Positions 14,607 through 15,716 of a stretch of DNA of 15,716 bases are shown here, one piece after another. This stretch comes from an uncultured Eubacteriales bacterium. Lineage in GTDB: Bacteria > Bacillota_A > Clostridia > Christensenellales > Aristaeellaceae. The notes under the pieces are model-generated. The model was given only the letters and a program-made list of their open reading frames with translations. It was not told where the DNA came from and ran no database searches. A program made the position numbers and the translations under genes. Every line of letters starts with the position of its first letter. Positions within the stretch are counted from its first letter, which is position 1. The stretch lies in the NCBI GenBank assembly GCA_900313545.1, contig OMRS01000267.1, forward strand, positions 1-15,716, read 5' to 3'.

Positions 14607-14690
14607 ATTCCCGGGAACACACAGGGACGGTTAATCTGTGCTGATTGAATCCATGATTCATGGGCTGGTTCTCCCTTTTCACTTTTCCCA

Positions 14691-14715
14691 CCCGACCGAA
14701 AGGCCGGGTTTTTTT
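14691..14715 (+). terminator. Rho-independent terminator after the solute-binding gene
   Basis: CCCGACC, a GAAA tetraloop and GGCCGGG form a GC stem with one A-C mismatch, followed directly by seven T (14709-14715). It lies 84 bp after the stop codon. Confidence 0.9.
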
Positions 14716-14871
14716 ATGGGCGTCTCCAAAACGTCGGGTGAGCGGGACCTTGTGTTCCTCCGAGAACTTGAGGGTAAACGTCCTTTAATCGTTCTATGAA
14801 TATCCCGGCCTTTCAGACAGAACAGATCAGACCATACTATCGGAAAGGCGTGCTCATAGAATAAAGCGATC

Positions 14872-15123
14872 ATGAGCGTCCGGATGAAGAAGTGAGCCGG
14901 GATTCTCCAGGAAGCCGCGGCCAACGGACTGCCCAAGGTGACATGGTGTGAACAAAACGGGATCAACCGGCGGCAGTTCTTTCATTGGCAGAAGATAATC
15001 CGTGAGTTTGTACTGCAACAGCATCCGGAGCGGGATCTGTCTGTGCCGGACGGTCAGATCAGGGCAGTGAACAGTCAAATGACCTCATCCCTTCCTATGT
15101 TCTATTCTCCCTCCAATTTCTGA
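14872..15123 (+). pseudogene. IS66-family TnpA (OrfA) remnant
   Basis: 84 codons from ATG 14872 to TGA 15121-15123, with an internal TGA at 14893-14895. After that stop the reading is AGILQEAAANGLPKVTWCEQ, then NGINRRQFFHWQKIIREF. This is the helix-turn-helix signature of IS66 TnpA (SGL....WC...GI....F..W....R). The expected sequence before it has a Trp where the TGA stands, consistent with TGG to TGA. The upstream part is short, and TnpB and TnpC are absent, so the element is dead. The 3' end runs directly into repeat S3, whose first bases provide the stop codon. The stretch 14716-14871 before it has no other clear feature. Confidence 0.72.
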
Positions 15124-15716
15124 GGCACGGGAAACCGTCCCACGTCCTGTGGAAAGCGGATCCCCGAGACTTCAGTCCTTCCATCCACCGAAATGACCCT
15201 CTGGGCGCATCGGAGGCTTTTGAAAACCCGGGCGAAAAGTCCGTTTCCCATCAATCACGGCATGCAAAGCACACATGGCGATGCCCACAGCGCGCAAATC
15301 AGATCGGGTTCTGATTTTTCCAAACAAAGCGTGCATCCGCCTGAATCCGGCAGACCTGAACTTCCCTGTGCCCCCTCCTCCACCCGAGCGCCTCGACAGA
15401 CCAGAAAGGATTCGGATCATGGCGCCAAAAATAATCCCAAAAATATTCCCTCTGAACCCGCCAAAAAATTCAAAAAAATATTCCCGGCCCGGAAAGCGCT
15501 GAAAAGAGAGCCCTAGAAGGCTTATTTCATAAGGGCTTGTGGTTACGCGCATACCCGGGAAGAAAAAGAAAAAAACGGAGGGTGAAGCCATCCTCCGGCG
15601 CACGGGATACGTTCGATTTTCTGAGGCAAGGGAAACCGTCCCATGTCCGGGGGGAGAGCGGATCCACTCTTCAAATCCCTCCATCCCGCCGAAAGGACCC
15701 TCCGGGCGCATCGGAG
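15120..15716. repeat. Repeat module B: S3 (15120-15232), L2 (about 15232-15620), S4 (15621 to window end)
   Basis: Second copy of the module at 12431-13051, same orientation, S3 to S4 spacing 501 bp. From 15519 to the window end it is very close to 12837 onwards; in about 125 bp across the terminator I count six or seven differences. The AT-rich tract has one A fewer (CCAAAAAATTC against CCAAAAAAATTC), and the first 12-bp unit is altered to AAAAATAATCCC. S4 is cut by the window edge at CGGAG, so the array may continue. Within S a hairpin CCTCCG-GGCGCAT-CGGAGG is kept in S4 and, with a G-U pair, in S3. Confidence 0.85.
15569..15597 (-). terminator. Leftward terminator hairpin inside L2
   Basis: CGGAGG (15576-15581), a 10-nt loop identical to that in L1, and CCTCCG (15592-15597), followed leftwards by seven T. 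It is one pair shorter than the L1 hairpin. Confidence 0.68.

Noticed and set aside
15172..15711. 179-codon minus-strand frame across repeat module B
   Set aside because: The equivalent frame in module A shifts at a one-base A-run difference while nucleotide similarity continues. No ribosome-binding site is present, and the product is low-complexity Phe, Gly and Arg. Judged non-coding.
12431..15716. CRISPR array
   Set aside because: The repeat units are over 100 bp with a roughly 500-bp period, the intervening L sequence is itself repeated, and no cas genes are present.

Overview
The window looks like chromosomal DNA of a GC-rich anaerobic member of the Clostridia (Bacillota), possibly a gut or rumen lineage. 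This rests on Gram-positive Shine-Dalgarno sequences and sigma-A-type promoters, the rsmD-coaD-coiled-coil gene order, a YabN-type MazG next to HU, a ferredoxin-type DUF362 protein, and remnants of a serine recombinase and an IS66 element. The taxonomy is inference; no marker gene settles it.

Layout. (1) 88-1829, plus strand: metN-metI, the ATPase and permease of a methionine-type ABC importer, with no metQ in view. (2) 1830-2208: the decayed C-terminal end of a serine recombinase and a strong terminator. (3) 5149-2209, minus strand: a three-gene operon of a DUF362 iron-sulfur protein, a beta-phosphoglucomutase-like HAD enzyme and a Gfo/Idh/MocA oxidoreductase. (4) 5585-5313, minus: HU with its own promoter and terminator. 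(5) 12136-5775, minus: a tightly packed housekeeping operon, alr, a membrane protein of unknown function, rsmD, coaD, an acidic coiled-coil protein, a membrane-anchored GT2 glycosyltransferase and mazG, read from a promoter with a perfect -10 box at 12241-12269. (6) 12270-15716: an accessory region with one intact gene, a secreted solute-binding-like protein (13563-14606, plus) with its own promoter, leader hairpin and terminator. Two copies of a roughly 0.5-kb repeat module lie on either side of it (12431-13051 and 15120 to the window end). An IS66 tnpA remnant runs into the right-hand copy.

The housekeeping operon joins D-alanine supply (Alr), 16S rRNA methylation (RsmD), coenzyme A synthesis (CoaD), probable cell-envelope functions (coiled-coil protein, polyprenyl-type glycosyltransferase, membrane protein) and nucleotide clean-up (MazG). 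Starts overlap or nearly abut stops, which suggests translational coupling. Several genes need start positions other than the longest open frame: the oxidoreductase and the membrane protein start at GTG, and alr, the coiled-coil gene and the DUF362 gene start at internal ATGs with good Shine-Dalgarno sequences.

The most unusual part is the repeat family. Each module has the order S-L-S, with an S unit of about 110 bp and an L unit of about 390 bp. L carries a Rho-independent terminator pointing left, AT-rich tracts with a 12-bp motif, and several open but non-coding-looking frames. Both modules are in the same orientation and flank the solute-binding gene plus the IS66 remnant, so the whole segment could be lost, amplified or moved by recombination between the copies.
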